From NCBI GenBank assembly GCA_963821235.1, contig CAWGCS010000001.1:124001-188000 (forward strand): a DNA stretch of 64,000 nt, read 5' to 3'. The notes below the pieces were generated by a model that worked only from the letters and a program-made list of their open reading frames with translations, did no database searches and was not told the origin of the DNA. This document shows, in pieces, positions 52,778-60,794 of this stretch (position 1 is the stretch's first letter; each line of letters opens with the position of its first letter). Both the position numbers and the translations under genes were made by a program. The stretch is from CTSoil-043 sp963821235. Lineage in GTDB: Bacteria; Chloroflexota; Limnocylindria; Limnocylindrales; CSP1-4.

Positions 52778-53695
52778 ATGCGGGTCCGGCTCGGAGTCAA
52801 CACGTGCTTCGCGGTCAAGCGCTGGCCACGACCCCAGGACTGGGCGCCGCTCGTCCGGGATCGTCTGCGCCTGCGCCTCGTGCAGCACTCGCTCGACCTC
52901 GTGGAGCCGCCGCTCGGGACCGGGAGCATCGTGGCCCCGGCCGGCGCCGTCCGGAAGGCGGCCGCCCTCCACGACCTGGAGATCCACTCCACCTTCACCG
53001 GGCTGGCGGCCTACTCTGCCAACCTCCTCCTCCACCCGGACCACGAGGCGCGAACGGCGGCCCGCATCTCCCTCCACCGGGCGATCGCCTTCACCGAGCG
53101 TGTCGGCGGGATCGCCACCGGCGGGCACGTCGGCGCCTTCGCCGTCGCCGACTGGACCGATCCGGATCGCCGCCGCCAGCGCTGGGGTGACCTGCGGGCG
53201 GCGCTCGCCAACCTCGCCCACGACGCCCGGCGGGCCGGCCTGGAGTACCTCGTCGTGGAGAACCTCGCCGCCGCGAGGGAGCCATCCACGATGGCGATGA
53301 TCCGGGACCTCCTCGACGACGGCGACGCCCTGCGCGTCCCGATCCGCCTCTGCCTCGACGTCGGCCACATGTGCGTGCCGGGCACGACGGGCGACGACCG
53401 CGACCCGTATGCCTGGCTGCGGGCCTTCGCCCCGGTCGCGCCGATGGTCCAGGTCCAGCAGTCCGACGCCGAGGGCGACCACCACTGGCCGTTCACCGCG
53501 GAGCGCAATGCCACGGGCCGGATCGACGCCGACCGCGTCCTGGACGCGCTCGGCGAGGGCGGGGCGACCGATGTCACCCTCATCCTCGAGGTGATCCCGC
53601 CCTTCGAGCAGGCCGACGAGACGGTCCTCGACGACCTCGTGGCCTCCACGGACTACTGGCGCGAGGCGATCACTCGCCGCGGGCTCGGCGCCTGA
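52778..53695 (+). CDS. sugar phosphate isomerase/epimerase (xylose-isomerase-like TIM barrel)
   Basis: The 305-residue protein has the AP-endonuclease-2/xylose-isomerase barrel: LGVNTCFAVKRWPRPQDW, IHSTFTGLAAYS, GHVGAFAVADWTDP, LVVENLAAAREPS with a metal-binding Glu, LCLDVGHMCVPG with Asp and His, and LILEVIPPFEQ with the second Glu. This set of E-D-H-E ligands fits a divalent-metal isomerase acting on short ketose or polyol phosphates. AGGAGG lies before the ATG. It is the last gene of the DeoR operon. Confidence 0.88.
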   Translation: MRVRLGVNTCFAVKRWPRPQDWAPLVRDRLRLRLVQHSLDLVEPPLGTGSIVAPAGAVRKAAALHDLEIHSTFTGLAAYSANLLLHPDHEARTAARISLHRAIAFTERVGGIATGGHVGAFAVADWTDPDRRRQRWGDLRAALANLAHDARRAGLEYLVVENLAAAREPSTMAMIRDLLDDGDALRVPIRLCLDVGHMCVPGTTGDDRDPYAWLRAFAPVAPMVQVQQSDAEGDHHWPFTAERNATGRIDADRVLDALGEGGATDVTLILEVIPPFEQADETVLDDLVASTDYWREAITRRGLGA

Positions 53696-53765
53696 CGAGC
53701 ACGGCCAGGCGGCGATCCGGGTCCCGGGGTCGTTGGCCGGACAGCCTCGGGAGCCTCGCCCAAAC

Positions 53766-54530
53766 CTAGTGGCGGACCTCTTCGGGAGTCTCGTACCAGC
53801 GGACGCGCTCGCCGACGCGGGCGCGCGCCCTCCAGCCGATCGACTTCGGGGCGGCCGCGATCTCGGCCAGCAGGCGATCGACCTGCTCGCGAACATCGAA
53901 GGGAGCGTCCGCCAGGGGGCTCTCGGCCCAGCGGTCGGCGACCTTGCCCAGGTTCCGTTCGACGGTGTGGCAGAGGCCCCAGTCCGTCCCGAGCACGGAG
54001 CGCAGCCGGCGCAGGTCGATCGTCCCCGCGTCCGAGCTGCCGAGCGGGTGGTCCGCCAGGAGGCAGGCCGCATCGCCGAGGTCCTTGCGGTTGATCTCCC
54101 AGACCTGCAGCTTGGTCAGGAGGAGGTCGGCCAGGTCGAGCGTGGACGGGCCGGGACCGAGACGACCTTCGAGGTCGATGCGGTGGGACATGTTGAGGGC
54201 GTCGAGGATGACGTCGATCGTCCAGCGCCCGTCCGGGGCGCCGAAGTTGAGGCGCGTGGCGCCGTGGAGGGCGTTGAAGAGCTTCTCGGGCACGTACCCC
54301 GCCGACTCGAAGAAGGCCTTCACCTCGCGGATCGCCCGGCGCGGCGCGGCGAAGTCGAGGTCGGCGTAGGGGCGGCCGTACGGCTCGCGCCGCACGGACG
54401 GCGAGACCAGCCAGATCGCCAGCCCGCCCATGAGGCGCAGCGGCACGTTCGCGGCTCGCGCGGCGGCGACCAGGCGCTCGGCCTCGACCCGGACATCGGC
54501 CGCGATCGGGGACGCGTCGTTGGGTTCCAT
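53766..54530 (-). CDS. nucleotidyltransferase-fold protein, unknown role
   Basis: The 254-residue protein has a minimal nucleotidyltransferase core: RLMGGLAIWL near 32-41 and YADLDFAAP near 60-68, the GG...DxD pattern of the AbiEii/NTase superfamily, then a helical C-terminal half. It could transfer a nucleotide to protein or RNA, or act as a toxin-like enzyme, but no AbiEi-type antitoxin gene adjoins it. The ATG at 54530 has no ribosome site; TAGACT is eight bases upstream. It converges with the sugar isomerase. Confidence 0.7.
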   Translation of the reverse strand: MEPNDASPIAADVRVEAERLVAAARAANVPLRLMGGLAIWLVSPSVRREPYGRPYADLDFAAPRRAIREVKAFFESAGYVPEKLFNALHGATRLNFGAPDGRWTIDVILDALNMSHRIDLEGRLGPGPSTLDLADLLLTKLQVWEINRKDLGDAACLLADHPLGSSDAGTIDLRRLRSVLGTDWGLCHTVERNLGKVADRWAESPLADAPFDVREQVDRLLAEIAAAPKSIGWRARARVGERVRWYETPEEVRH

Positions 54531-54538
54531 CGCCGGTC

Positions 54539-54544
54539 AGTCTA
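54539..54544 (-). promoter_or_regulatory. leaderless-type -10 TAGACT, nucleotidyltransferase
   Basis: TAGACT, eight bases, ATG at 54530. No Shine-Dalgarno in the spacer gaccggcg. Confidence 0.5.
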
Positions 54545-54637
54545 CGGACGTTGGCGGGGTCACGCAGCGCACCCGACGCGCCCCGGCCGCCGCCCTGCAG
54601 GTGTCCTCGGGCTCGCCCCTGCGAGCGCCGGCCGGCA

Positions 54638-55903
54638 TCATCGGGCACGCCGGAGCGAGACGATCACGGCGATTCCACCGACCAGGAAGACGGCGCCCGC
54701 GGCGTAGAAGGGCGCCGGCACGCCGCCCACGCCCGCCGCGACCGCTCCGATGGTCGGGCCGATGATCCCGGCGATGTAGAGCGGCAGCAGCACGAGGTTG
54801 AGCGTTGCCGAGCGACGCTCGGGCGCCACCTCGTCCGCCACGAGGCCGAAGACCATCGCCTGGGTGGCGGCCTGCAGGGCCGCGTAGACGACGGCCACGC
54901 CGGCCAGGGCGGCGACCCCCGGAGCCTGCGGCATCAGGAGGAGCGCCACGCCCGCGCCGAGGAGGGCGGCGGCGAGCACCCGCCGGAAGCCGACCCGATC
55001 GCCCAGGGGGCCGGCGAGGGGCGAGATGAGGGCACCCAACAAGGCGGCGGTCCCGGTGACGAGCCCGATCGCAGAGGCGAGATTCACGGGCCCGCCGTTG
55101 GCGTCCTCGACGAGGAGCGGCAGGTAGGGGCGGCTCATCTGGTTGGCCAGGATCGAGACCCCGAAGATGGCGAAGATCCGGCGCACCGCCGGGTCGCTCA
55201 TGACGCCGCCGATCGCGCGGCGGGCCAGGGAGATGGCGCTCCCCTCCGGCACGATTGCGGGGCGGATCTCGCGCGAGGCGACGAGCAGGAGCGCGACCAC
55301 CGCGACCGAGAGGACCGAGCCCAGCCAGAAGACCGAGGTGAGCGGGAGGCCCAGGCCGTCCACGATGAAGCCGCCGAGGACCGGCCCGATGGCGAAGCCC
55401 AGCGGGCTCGTGGCCCCGAAGACGGCGGTCATCGTGCCCACCCGGTCGCGGGGCGTGACGTCCCGCAGGGCGGCCAGCATCACCCCCGTGTTGCCGAGCT
55501 GCAGCCCGACGAGCAGGAGGCTGGCCGCGACCTGCCACGGCTCCGCCGCCACGGCGACGCCGGCGAAGACGACCGCCTCCACGAGCGCGCTCCGGACGAT
55601 GACCGCCCGCCGGCTGTACTTGTCCGCCCAGACCCCCCAGAACGGGACCAGGAAGATCCCGAAGACGAAGATCAGGCTGCTGAAGAGGCCAGTGAACGTC
55701 GGGATCTGGTCCTCCGGGAGGCCGACCTGGCCGAGCCGCAGCGGCAGGAAGGCGAAGACCTGGGCGACGCCCAGCGACTCGACCGTCGAGGTGATGCCGT
55801 AGACGAGGAGGAGCGAGCGCCAGCCCTGGGTGCCGCCGGGCGCTGAGCCCGTGGCCGGCCGGGGAGGGGCGCCGGCGAGCGGCGTCGAGGGCCCTGGGGT
55901 CAC
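54638..55903 (-). CDS. MFS transporter
   Basis: The 421-residue protein has 12 predicted membrane helices with the MFS signature between helices 2 and 3, PFWGVWADKYSRRAVIVRS, and its echo in the second half, PLAGPLGDRVGFRRVL. Helix 5 region ATSPLGFAIGPVLGGFIVDG resembles drug-antiporter motif C. A multidrug or metabolite efflux role is likely. The GTG at 55903 is preceded by TAGACT and a six-base spacer, without ribosome site. Confidence 0.9.
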   Translation of the reverse strand: MTPGPSTPLAGAPPRPATGSAPGGTQGWRSLLLVYGITSTVESLGVAQVFAFLPLRLGQVGLPEDQIPTFTGLFSSLIFVFGIFLVPFWGVWADKYSRRAVIVRSALVEAVVFAGVAVAAEPWQVAASLLLVGLQLGNTGVMLAALRDVTPRDRVGTMTAVFGATSPLGFAIGPVLGGFIVDGLGLPLTSVFWLGSVLSVAVVALLLVASREIRPAIVPEGSAISLARRAIGGVMSDPAVRRIFAIFGVSILANQMSRPYLPLLVEDANGGPVNLASAIGLVTGTAALLGALISPLAGPLGDRVGFRRVLAAALLGAGVALLLMPQAPGVAALAGVAVVYAALQAATQAMVFGLVADEVAPERRSATLNLVLLPLYIAGIIGPTIGAVAAGVGGVPAPFYAAGAVFLVGGIAVIVSLRRAR

Positions 55904-55909
55904 CGGCGG

Positions 55910-55915
55910 AGTCTA
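55910..55915 (-). promoter_or_regulatory. leaderless-type -10 TAGACT, MFS gene
   Basis: TAGACT, then ccgccg, then GTG at 55903; no Shine-Dalgarno. It stands back to back with the GNAT gene at 55952. Confidence 0.55.
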
Positions 55916-55951
55916 CCGGCGGGCCGCGCCACGGCGTGGCACGATCCGCGC

Positions 55952-56497
55952 GTGACCGATCGACCTGCGCCCACGCCCGTGGATGTCGCCGCCGCGCCCG
56001 AGCCTGCCCGCGAGCGGGAGCCGGGGCGCGCCGTCCGCGTGCGGCGTGCCACGCGGGACGACCTCCCCGTGCTGGTCGACATGCGCCTCGCCTTCGACCG
56101 GGAGCTGCTGGGCGGCGACCTGCCGCCGGATCGCGTCGGGCCCCACCGCTCCCAGGTCGCGGACTACCTCGCCGCCCACCTCGAGGGCGACGCCTATCGC
56201 GCCTGGGTCGCCCTCGATCGCGGTCGCGTCGTGGGCATGGCCGGGCTGGTGGTCGTCGACCGGCCGCCGCACCCGCGCTCGCGCCGGTCCGGGGAGGGCT
56301 TCATCGTCAACGTCTACACCCTGCCGCGCTGGCGTGGCCGCGGCGTCGGGCGGGCGGTGATGGATGCCGTGGTGGCCGACGCGCGGGCGCTGCGGCTGCG
56401 CCGCGTCTACCTCCGCACCTCGGACGCGGGGCGCTCCCTCTACGAGGGGATGGGCTTCCGCGACCCCGGCAACTACCTCTCCCTCGACCTCGACTGA
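55952..56497 (+). CDS. GNAT-family N-acetyltransferase
   Basis: The 181-residue protein has a 25-residue Pro-rich start, then VRRATRDDLPVLVDMRLAF, VNVYTLPRWRGRGVGRAVMDA with the acetyl-CoA loop, and SLYEGMGFRDPGNYLSL, the C-terminal strand of the fold. The acceptor is unknown. The GTG at 55952 has no ribosome site; CACGAT lies six bases upstream, a weak version of the leaderless -10. It diverges from the MFS gene. Confidence 0.88.
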   Translation: MTDRPAPTPVDVAAAPEPAREREPGRAVRVRRATRDDLPVLVDMRLAFDRELLGGDLPPDRVGPHRSQVADYLAAHLEGDAYRAWVALDRGRVVGMAGLVVVDRPPHPRSRRSGEGFIVNVYTLPRWRGRGVGRAVMDAVVADARALRLRRVYLRTSDAGRSLYEGMGFRDPGNYLSLDLD

Positions 56498-56579
56498 CCG
56501 GCGGCGAGCCGGCGAGCCCGCGGGCGGCCGGCGGGCGGCACGGCGCCCGTGGGCGGGACGACGCCTTCGGGCTCCAGCC

Positions 56580-57314
56580 TCAGGTCGAGATCCGGAACGA
56601 CGTCGCGATCTCGGCGAACGTCTTGCCGTAGCTGGGTGCGACGGACGGCGGCGCGGTGAAGGTCATGACGTAGCCGCGGCCGGGCACGACGTAGAGGACC
56701 TGGGTGATGGCCGCCGTCGCCTGGGAGCCGTCCGACCGCTGGATCGGGGCGATGAACTCGAGGTCATAGGCCTCGCCGCTGGCGATGACGATCCGCTTCG
56801 CCTCGACCGGCTGCTCGGTGAGCTGCTGGACCTGCTCCTGGACCGTGTTGGTGAATGTCTGCAGCGAGACCGTCGGGGGGAGCTCCACCTCCGTCACGAC
56901 GAGAGTCACGACCCGCCCGTTCGCGATCGCCGCCGCCGTGTCGTCGAAGGCGACGTAGGTGGCGGTGGCCGCCAGGTTGGCCAGGCGGGACGCCAGCGCG
57001 TCGGCGAAGGCCGGGTTCGCATTCCTGATCTCGGCGATGAGGGCGGCATGATCGCCGGCCACGGGCACGGCCTTCCAGCCCGCCGGCAGGGCGACCGTGA
57101 ACGCGCCGGGCGGGAGCGGCACGGCGGTCGACGGCGGCCCCGATGAAGCCGCCGATCCGGCGGGCGTGGCGGCGGGCGAGGTCGTGACCCCCGGCGACCC
57201 GGGGGCGGTCGTCGGGGACGCTCCGCAGGCCCCGACGAGCAGCGCGGCGGCCACGGACAGCCCCAGGCGGGCGCCCCACCGCCCGACCGCCGGGCGGGCC
57301 AGGCGACGGGTCAT
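56580..57314 (-). CDS. predicted lipoprotein, 244 aa
   Basis: The N-terminus is a lipoprotein signal (GLSVAAALLVGAC, lipobox Cys near 30) followed by a Ser/Thr/Pro-rich stretch typical of surface tethers. The folded part begins PPGAFTVALPAGWKAVPV and ends YGKTFAEIATSFRIS, a layout like the small alpha/beta domains of DUF1795/PsbP-like proteins, though I cannot assign it firmly. The gene overlaps the YCII gene by four bases and is translated from it. Function is unknown. Confidence 0.75.
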   Translation of the reverse strand: MTRRLARPAVGRWGARLGLSVAAALLVGACGASPTTAPGSPGVTTSPAATPAGSAASSGPPSTAVPLPPGAFTVALPAGWKAVPVAGDHAALIAEIRNANPAFADALASRLANLAATATYVAFDDTAAAIANGRVVTLVVTEVELPPTVSLQTFTNTVQEQVQQLTEQPVEAKRIVIASGEAYDLEFIAPIQRSDGSQATAAITQVLYVVPGRGYVMTFTAPPSVAPSYGKTFAEIATSFRIST

Positions 57315-57637
57315 CTGGCGGGGATCTCGTCAGCGCGGGCGACGCGCAGGAACGGATGGACGCGCACCTCCACCCAGACCCCCTCGCGCAGGTAGACGTC
57401 GTCGCGGGCGATGGCCAGCGCGGCGTCGGCGTCGGCCGCCCGGACGATGAGGATCGAGCGCGACCAGTCGAGCATGCCGCCCGCTTCGAGGACGACGCCG
57501 GCGGCGCGGAGCTCGGCGATCCGGCGGAGGTGCTCCAGGCGATGAGCGGGTCGCTTCTCGGGCGCGTCGGGTGCGTAGGTCGCCTCCACGACGAAGACCG
57601 GCTCCATGACGATGCCGTCCGGGATCTCCTGGGCCAC
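57311..57637 (-). CDS. YCII-related protein
   Basis: The 108-residue protein has the YCII ferredoxin-like fold: FVVEATYAPDAPEKRPAHR with the conserved histidine, LEHLRRIAELRAAGVVLEAGGMLD, then DDVYLREGVWVEVRVHPF. The family is linked to small-molecule degradation but few members have a known reaction. The GTG at 57637 has GGAGG six bases upstream; an ATG at 57607 is an alternative. It overlaps the lipoprotein gene by four bases. Confidence 0.85.
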   Translation of the reverse strand: MAQEIPDGIVMEPVFVVEATYAPDAPEKRPAHRLEHLRRIAELRAAGVVLEAGGMLDWSRSILIVRAADADAALAIARDDVYLREGVWVEVRVHPFLRVARADEIPAR

Positions 57638-57728
57638 CTGGCGCCTCCGCTGCTGGGTCGATCGGCAGGTACGGTACCGCCGAACGGCGGGACGCGCCCG
57701 CAGGGCCGGCGCCGCGTTCCCCGGGCGA

Positions 57729-58580
57729 TCAGCCGCCGACGATGAGGGCCGCTGCGATGGCCGCCGTCACGATCCCCAGGGCGTGGACCCGGCCGATCGG
57801 CTCGCGCAGGACGAGCGCCGCCAGGATCACCGTCGAGACCGGATAGAGCGAGCCCATCACGGCGGCCAGGGCCAGGCCGCCGGCCTGGGCCGCGACCAGG
57901 AACATGGCGTTCCCGGCCAGGTCCAGGATCCCCACCATGGCGGCCAGCGGCAGGAGCCGCGGCCCCGCCCGGAACGACGCCACGATCGGCGTGCGGCCGG
58001 CGGCGATGATGACCAGGACGAGGAGGGCCGACGTCCCCCTGGCCACGACGAGCGGCCCGAAGACGCCCGTCTCGATCTGCCCCACGCAGGTGCTGTAGAG
58101 GCCGAAGGCGACGCCCGCCCCGACGGCGAGGAGGATTCCCCCGCGGCCGGTCGTGCCGTCGTCCGCGAGCGAGACGAGGACGATCGCCAGCAGCGCGATC
58201 CCGAAGCCGGCCAGGCGCACCGGCCCGGGCATCCCGGCCAGGGAGACGCCGACGGCGACGGGGATGGCCGCGGCGAGTACCCCCGTGACGGGAGCCACGA
58301 TCCCCATCCGGCCGTCGGCGAGTGCGCGATAGAGGCCGGCCAGGCCCACCGACCCGAAGACGCCGGCGGCCGTCGCCCAGGCTGCGTCGGCCACGCTCGG
58401 GAGAGCCTCGCCCAGGACGAGGCTGGCGGCGGCGGCCCCCGCCAGCCCGGTGACCAGCGAGCCGAGAAGCGCCACGAAGACGGGCAGGCGCCGGGCCGCG
58501 ATCCCCCCGGCGAAGTCGCCGGCGCCCCAGAAGGCAGCGGCGAGCAGGCCCGTGGCAGCGGCGAGCAGGTCGGCGGGCAT
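57729..58580 (-). CDS. EamA/DMT-family permease
   Basis: The 283-residue protein has ten predicted helices; AAFWGAGDFAGGIAARRLP opens the first EamA repeat and GAGVAFGLYSTCVGQIETG the second, with SLYPVSTVILAALVLREPIG near the end, a strong family mark. The likely role is metabolite export. It stands alone between the YCII gene (91 bases) and the SbcC-like gene. Confidence 0.9.
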   Translation of the reverse strand: MPADLLAAATGLLAAAFWGAGDFAGGIAARRLPVFVALLGSLVTGLAGAAAASLVLGEALPSVADAAWATAAGVFGSVGLAGLYRALADGRMGIVAPVTGVLAAAIPVAVGVSLAGMPGPVRLAGFGIALLAIVLVSLADDGTTGRGGILLAVGAGVAFGLYSTCVGQIETGVFGPLVVARGTSALLVLVIIAAGRTPIVASFRAGPRLLPLAAMVGILDLAGNAMFLVAAQAGGLALAAVMGSLYPVSTVILAALVLREPIGRVHALGIVTAAIAAALIVGG

Positions 58581-58610
58581 GGCGGTCGGCGCGGCGCGAG
58601 GTGCCGGGGA

Positions 58611-60794
58611 TCAGCCCGGGGCGACCTGTTCCGCCTCGTCGGGGCCGGGTGCGTCGGCAGCCGTCGGGCCGTCGAGCACGATCACCCGATCGGCGGCCTG
58701 GTCGTAGCGGTCGGACGTCGTCAGGTAGATGACCTGGAAGTCCGCGGCGAGCTCGCGCAGGAGGGCGACCGCCCGGGACGCCCGGACGTCGTCGAAGGTC
58801 ACGAAGGGGTCGTCGAAGATGAGCGGCGGCCGGCGGTCCTGGGTGACGAGGCGCACCAGGCCGAGGCGGGCGGCGAGGTAGCCGAGGTCGAGGGTCCCCT
58901 GCGACAGCTCGTCGATCCTGACCCAGTCGCCACGCTCCGCGGCGAACACCGAGATGTCGAGCGTCGTGTCGTCGACGGCAACGCGCCGGTAGCGGCCGCC
59001 GGTCAGGCGGGCGAGGTCGCCCCGCATGTGCTTCTCGAGGTAGCGCGTCGCGGTCCGCATCGTGGCGGTCTCCGCCCGCTGGATCGCGCTGAGGCTCTTG
59101 GCGTAGATCCGCTCCCGCCGCTGGAGCGCGGCCAGCTCCTCGCGCCAAGCGGCGAGGCGCTCCGCCTCGCCGGCGACCTGCTCGGCATCGACCGGGTTCT
59201 GCTCCACCCGGGCGCGGGCCCCGGCCTCGTCGTCGCGGGCACGCTCGAGGGCGTCCTCCTGGTCGCGGACCTCGACCTCCAGCCGCTCCCGGGCGCGAGG
59301 CTCCTTGGCGATCGGCCCGAGGGCCTCCAGGGCACCGGTCTTCTGCTCGATCTCGAGGGCGGCCGCATCCCGGAGCTTCGGCAGCGTCTCCACGGGCTCC
59401 TTGCCGACGAGGCCCTCGAGCTGGGCCCGGTTGCGCTCGATGGCCTGGACGTGGGCGTCCTCGCGGGCGAGGAGGTCCTCTGCCTCGGACGGCGCGGCCA
59501 CCTCGATCGTGGCCAGCTGGGCGCCCAGGTCGGCCTCCGCTCGACGGAGGTCGTCCTGGAGCTGCGACCGGCCCCGAAGCCGACGGGCGATCTCGACGTC
59601 GCGGAGCTGCTTCTGGCGTCGCAGGTCGAAGGCGGCTCGACGCCGGGCCCGCGCATACACGGCGAGGAGGACGGCGACGATGGCGGCGACGACGCCGCCG
59701 GCCGCAGCCGCGGTGAGGTTCCCGAAGACACCGACCGCGACGGCCGCGACGCCGGCGATCGCCAGCACCGCCGCCAGCCAGGCGAACGGGCGGTAGCGCG
59801 GCTCCGGGAAGGCGACCTCGTAGTCGACGGCAGTCGGCTCCTCGCCCAGCTGGGCCCGCAGCTCGGCGGTCTCCCGGTCCAGGACGCGAACCCGGTCGAC
59901 GAGCTGACGCAGCACGGGCAGCGGGTTGGTCGAGGGGTGACTCTGCTCCAGCTCCCGGATCTGACCCACGACGGCCACCGCCTGGCGATAGCGCTCGAAA
60001 CGCTCCTGGGCGATGGTCCGCTCGGCGGTGAGGCGCTCGGCCTGGCGAGCCTTCTCGAGCAGGGCCCGCCGCTCGCCGAGGACGTGCTCCGCTGTGGCCC
60101 GCCGCTCGCGGGCGGCGACCAGGTGGTCACGATCCCGTTCGAGCTGTGCCAGCTGCCCTTCACCTTGGGCCAGGACCTGCTCGGATCGGGCGACCGCCAG
60201 CTCGGCGACGCGAAGGCGCCCCGGGTTCTTCTCGCCCTTGGCCTGGAGATCGTGGAGGGCGCGGTCGAGGCGGCGCTTGGCGGCGCTCGTCCCGCGGTCG
60301 GCCCCGCTGATCGACGCCTGGAGCCGGTCGCGCAGGGCGCCCTCGTCGCGGGCCAGGTCCCGCAGCTCGACGTGGTGGATGGAGGCCGTCGAGCGGAAGA
60401 ACTTCTCGCTCGGGATGCCGGTCAGGTCGGCCAGGATCTCGTCGGCGCGGGCGGGATCCGTCACGGTCTCGCCGTCGAGCACGACCTGCACGGTGCCCTT
60501 GGCGCCGCGGAGGTCCTTCTCCACGCTCCCCGCGCGCACCCCGTCGAGGTCTTCCTGGACGAACTCGACGGCGATCCAGGGGCGGCCGTCCTCGCCGGCC
60601 CCCCAGCTGCGGAGCGCCTCGATCTCGGCGCCGCCCGCCGTCGCCTTGCGGAAGAGGGCGATCTCGATGGCACGCTGGACGGTCGACTTGCCGCTCTCGT
60701 TCGGCCCGCGGACGACCGTCAGGCCGGGCGCCAGCTCGAGATCGAGGTCGCGGTGGGCCTTGAGGTCCCGGAGCTGGAGCCGGGTGATCCTCAC
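58611..60794 (-). CDS. SbcC/Rad50-like ATPase with internal membrane hairpin
   Basis: The 727-residue protein has an N-terminal ATPase half with Walker A GPNESGKST near 30-38 and the C-terminal half with an ABC-type signature ELSQGTLDLGYLAARL and Walker B PLIFDDPFVTFDD. Coiled coils rich in Arg, Glu and Gln lie between. At about 318-370 the coil is broken by two hydrophobic stretches (WLAAVLAIAGVAAVAVGVF and VVAAIVAVLLAVYARA), as in YhaN-type relatives rather than classical SbcC, and no zinc-hook CxxC is seen. The start overlaps the SbcD-like stop by four bases (GTGA). The pair probably acts on DNA ends, possibly at the membrane. Confidence 0.88.
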   Translation of the reverse strand: MRITRLQLRDLKAHRDLDLELAPGLTVVRGPNESGKSTVQRAIEIALFRKATAGGAEIEALRSWGAGEDGRPWIAVEFVQEDLDGVRAGSVEKDLRGAKGTVQVVLDGETVTDPARADEILADLTGIPSEKFFRSTASIHHVELRDLARDEGALRDRLQASISGADRGTSAAKRRLDRALHDLQAKGEKNPGRLRVAELAVARSEQVLAQGEGQLAQLERDRDHLVAARERRATAEHVLGERRALLEKARQAERLTAERTIAQERFERYRQAVAVVGQIRELEQSHPSTNPLPVLRQLVDRVRVLDRETAELRAQLGEEPTAVDYEVAFPEPRYRPFAWLAAVLAIAGVAAVAVGVFGNLTAAAAGGVVAAIVAVLLAVYARARRRAAFDLRRQKQLRDVEIARRLRGRSQLQDDLRRAEADLGAQLATIEVAAPSEAEDLLAREDAHVQAIERNRAQLEGLVGKEPVETLPKLRDAAALEIEQKTGALEALGPIAKEPRARERLEVEVRDQEDALERARDDEAGARARVEQNPVDAEQVAGEAERLAAWREELAALQRRERIYAKSLSAIQRAETATMRTATRYLEKHMRGDLARLTGGRYRRVAVDDTTLDISVFAAERGDWVRIDELSQGTLDLGYLAARLGLVRLVTQDRRPPLIFDDPFVTFDDVRASRAVALLRELAADFQVIYLTTSDRYDQAADRVIVLDGPTAADAPGPDEAEQVAPG

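Noticed and set aside
53766..54530. AbiE-like abortive infection system
   Set aside because: Only the nucleotidyltransferase is present; there is no AbiEi regulator or other defence gene next to it.
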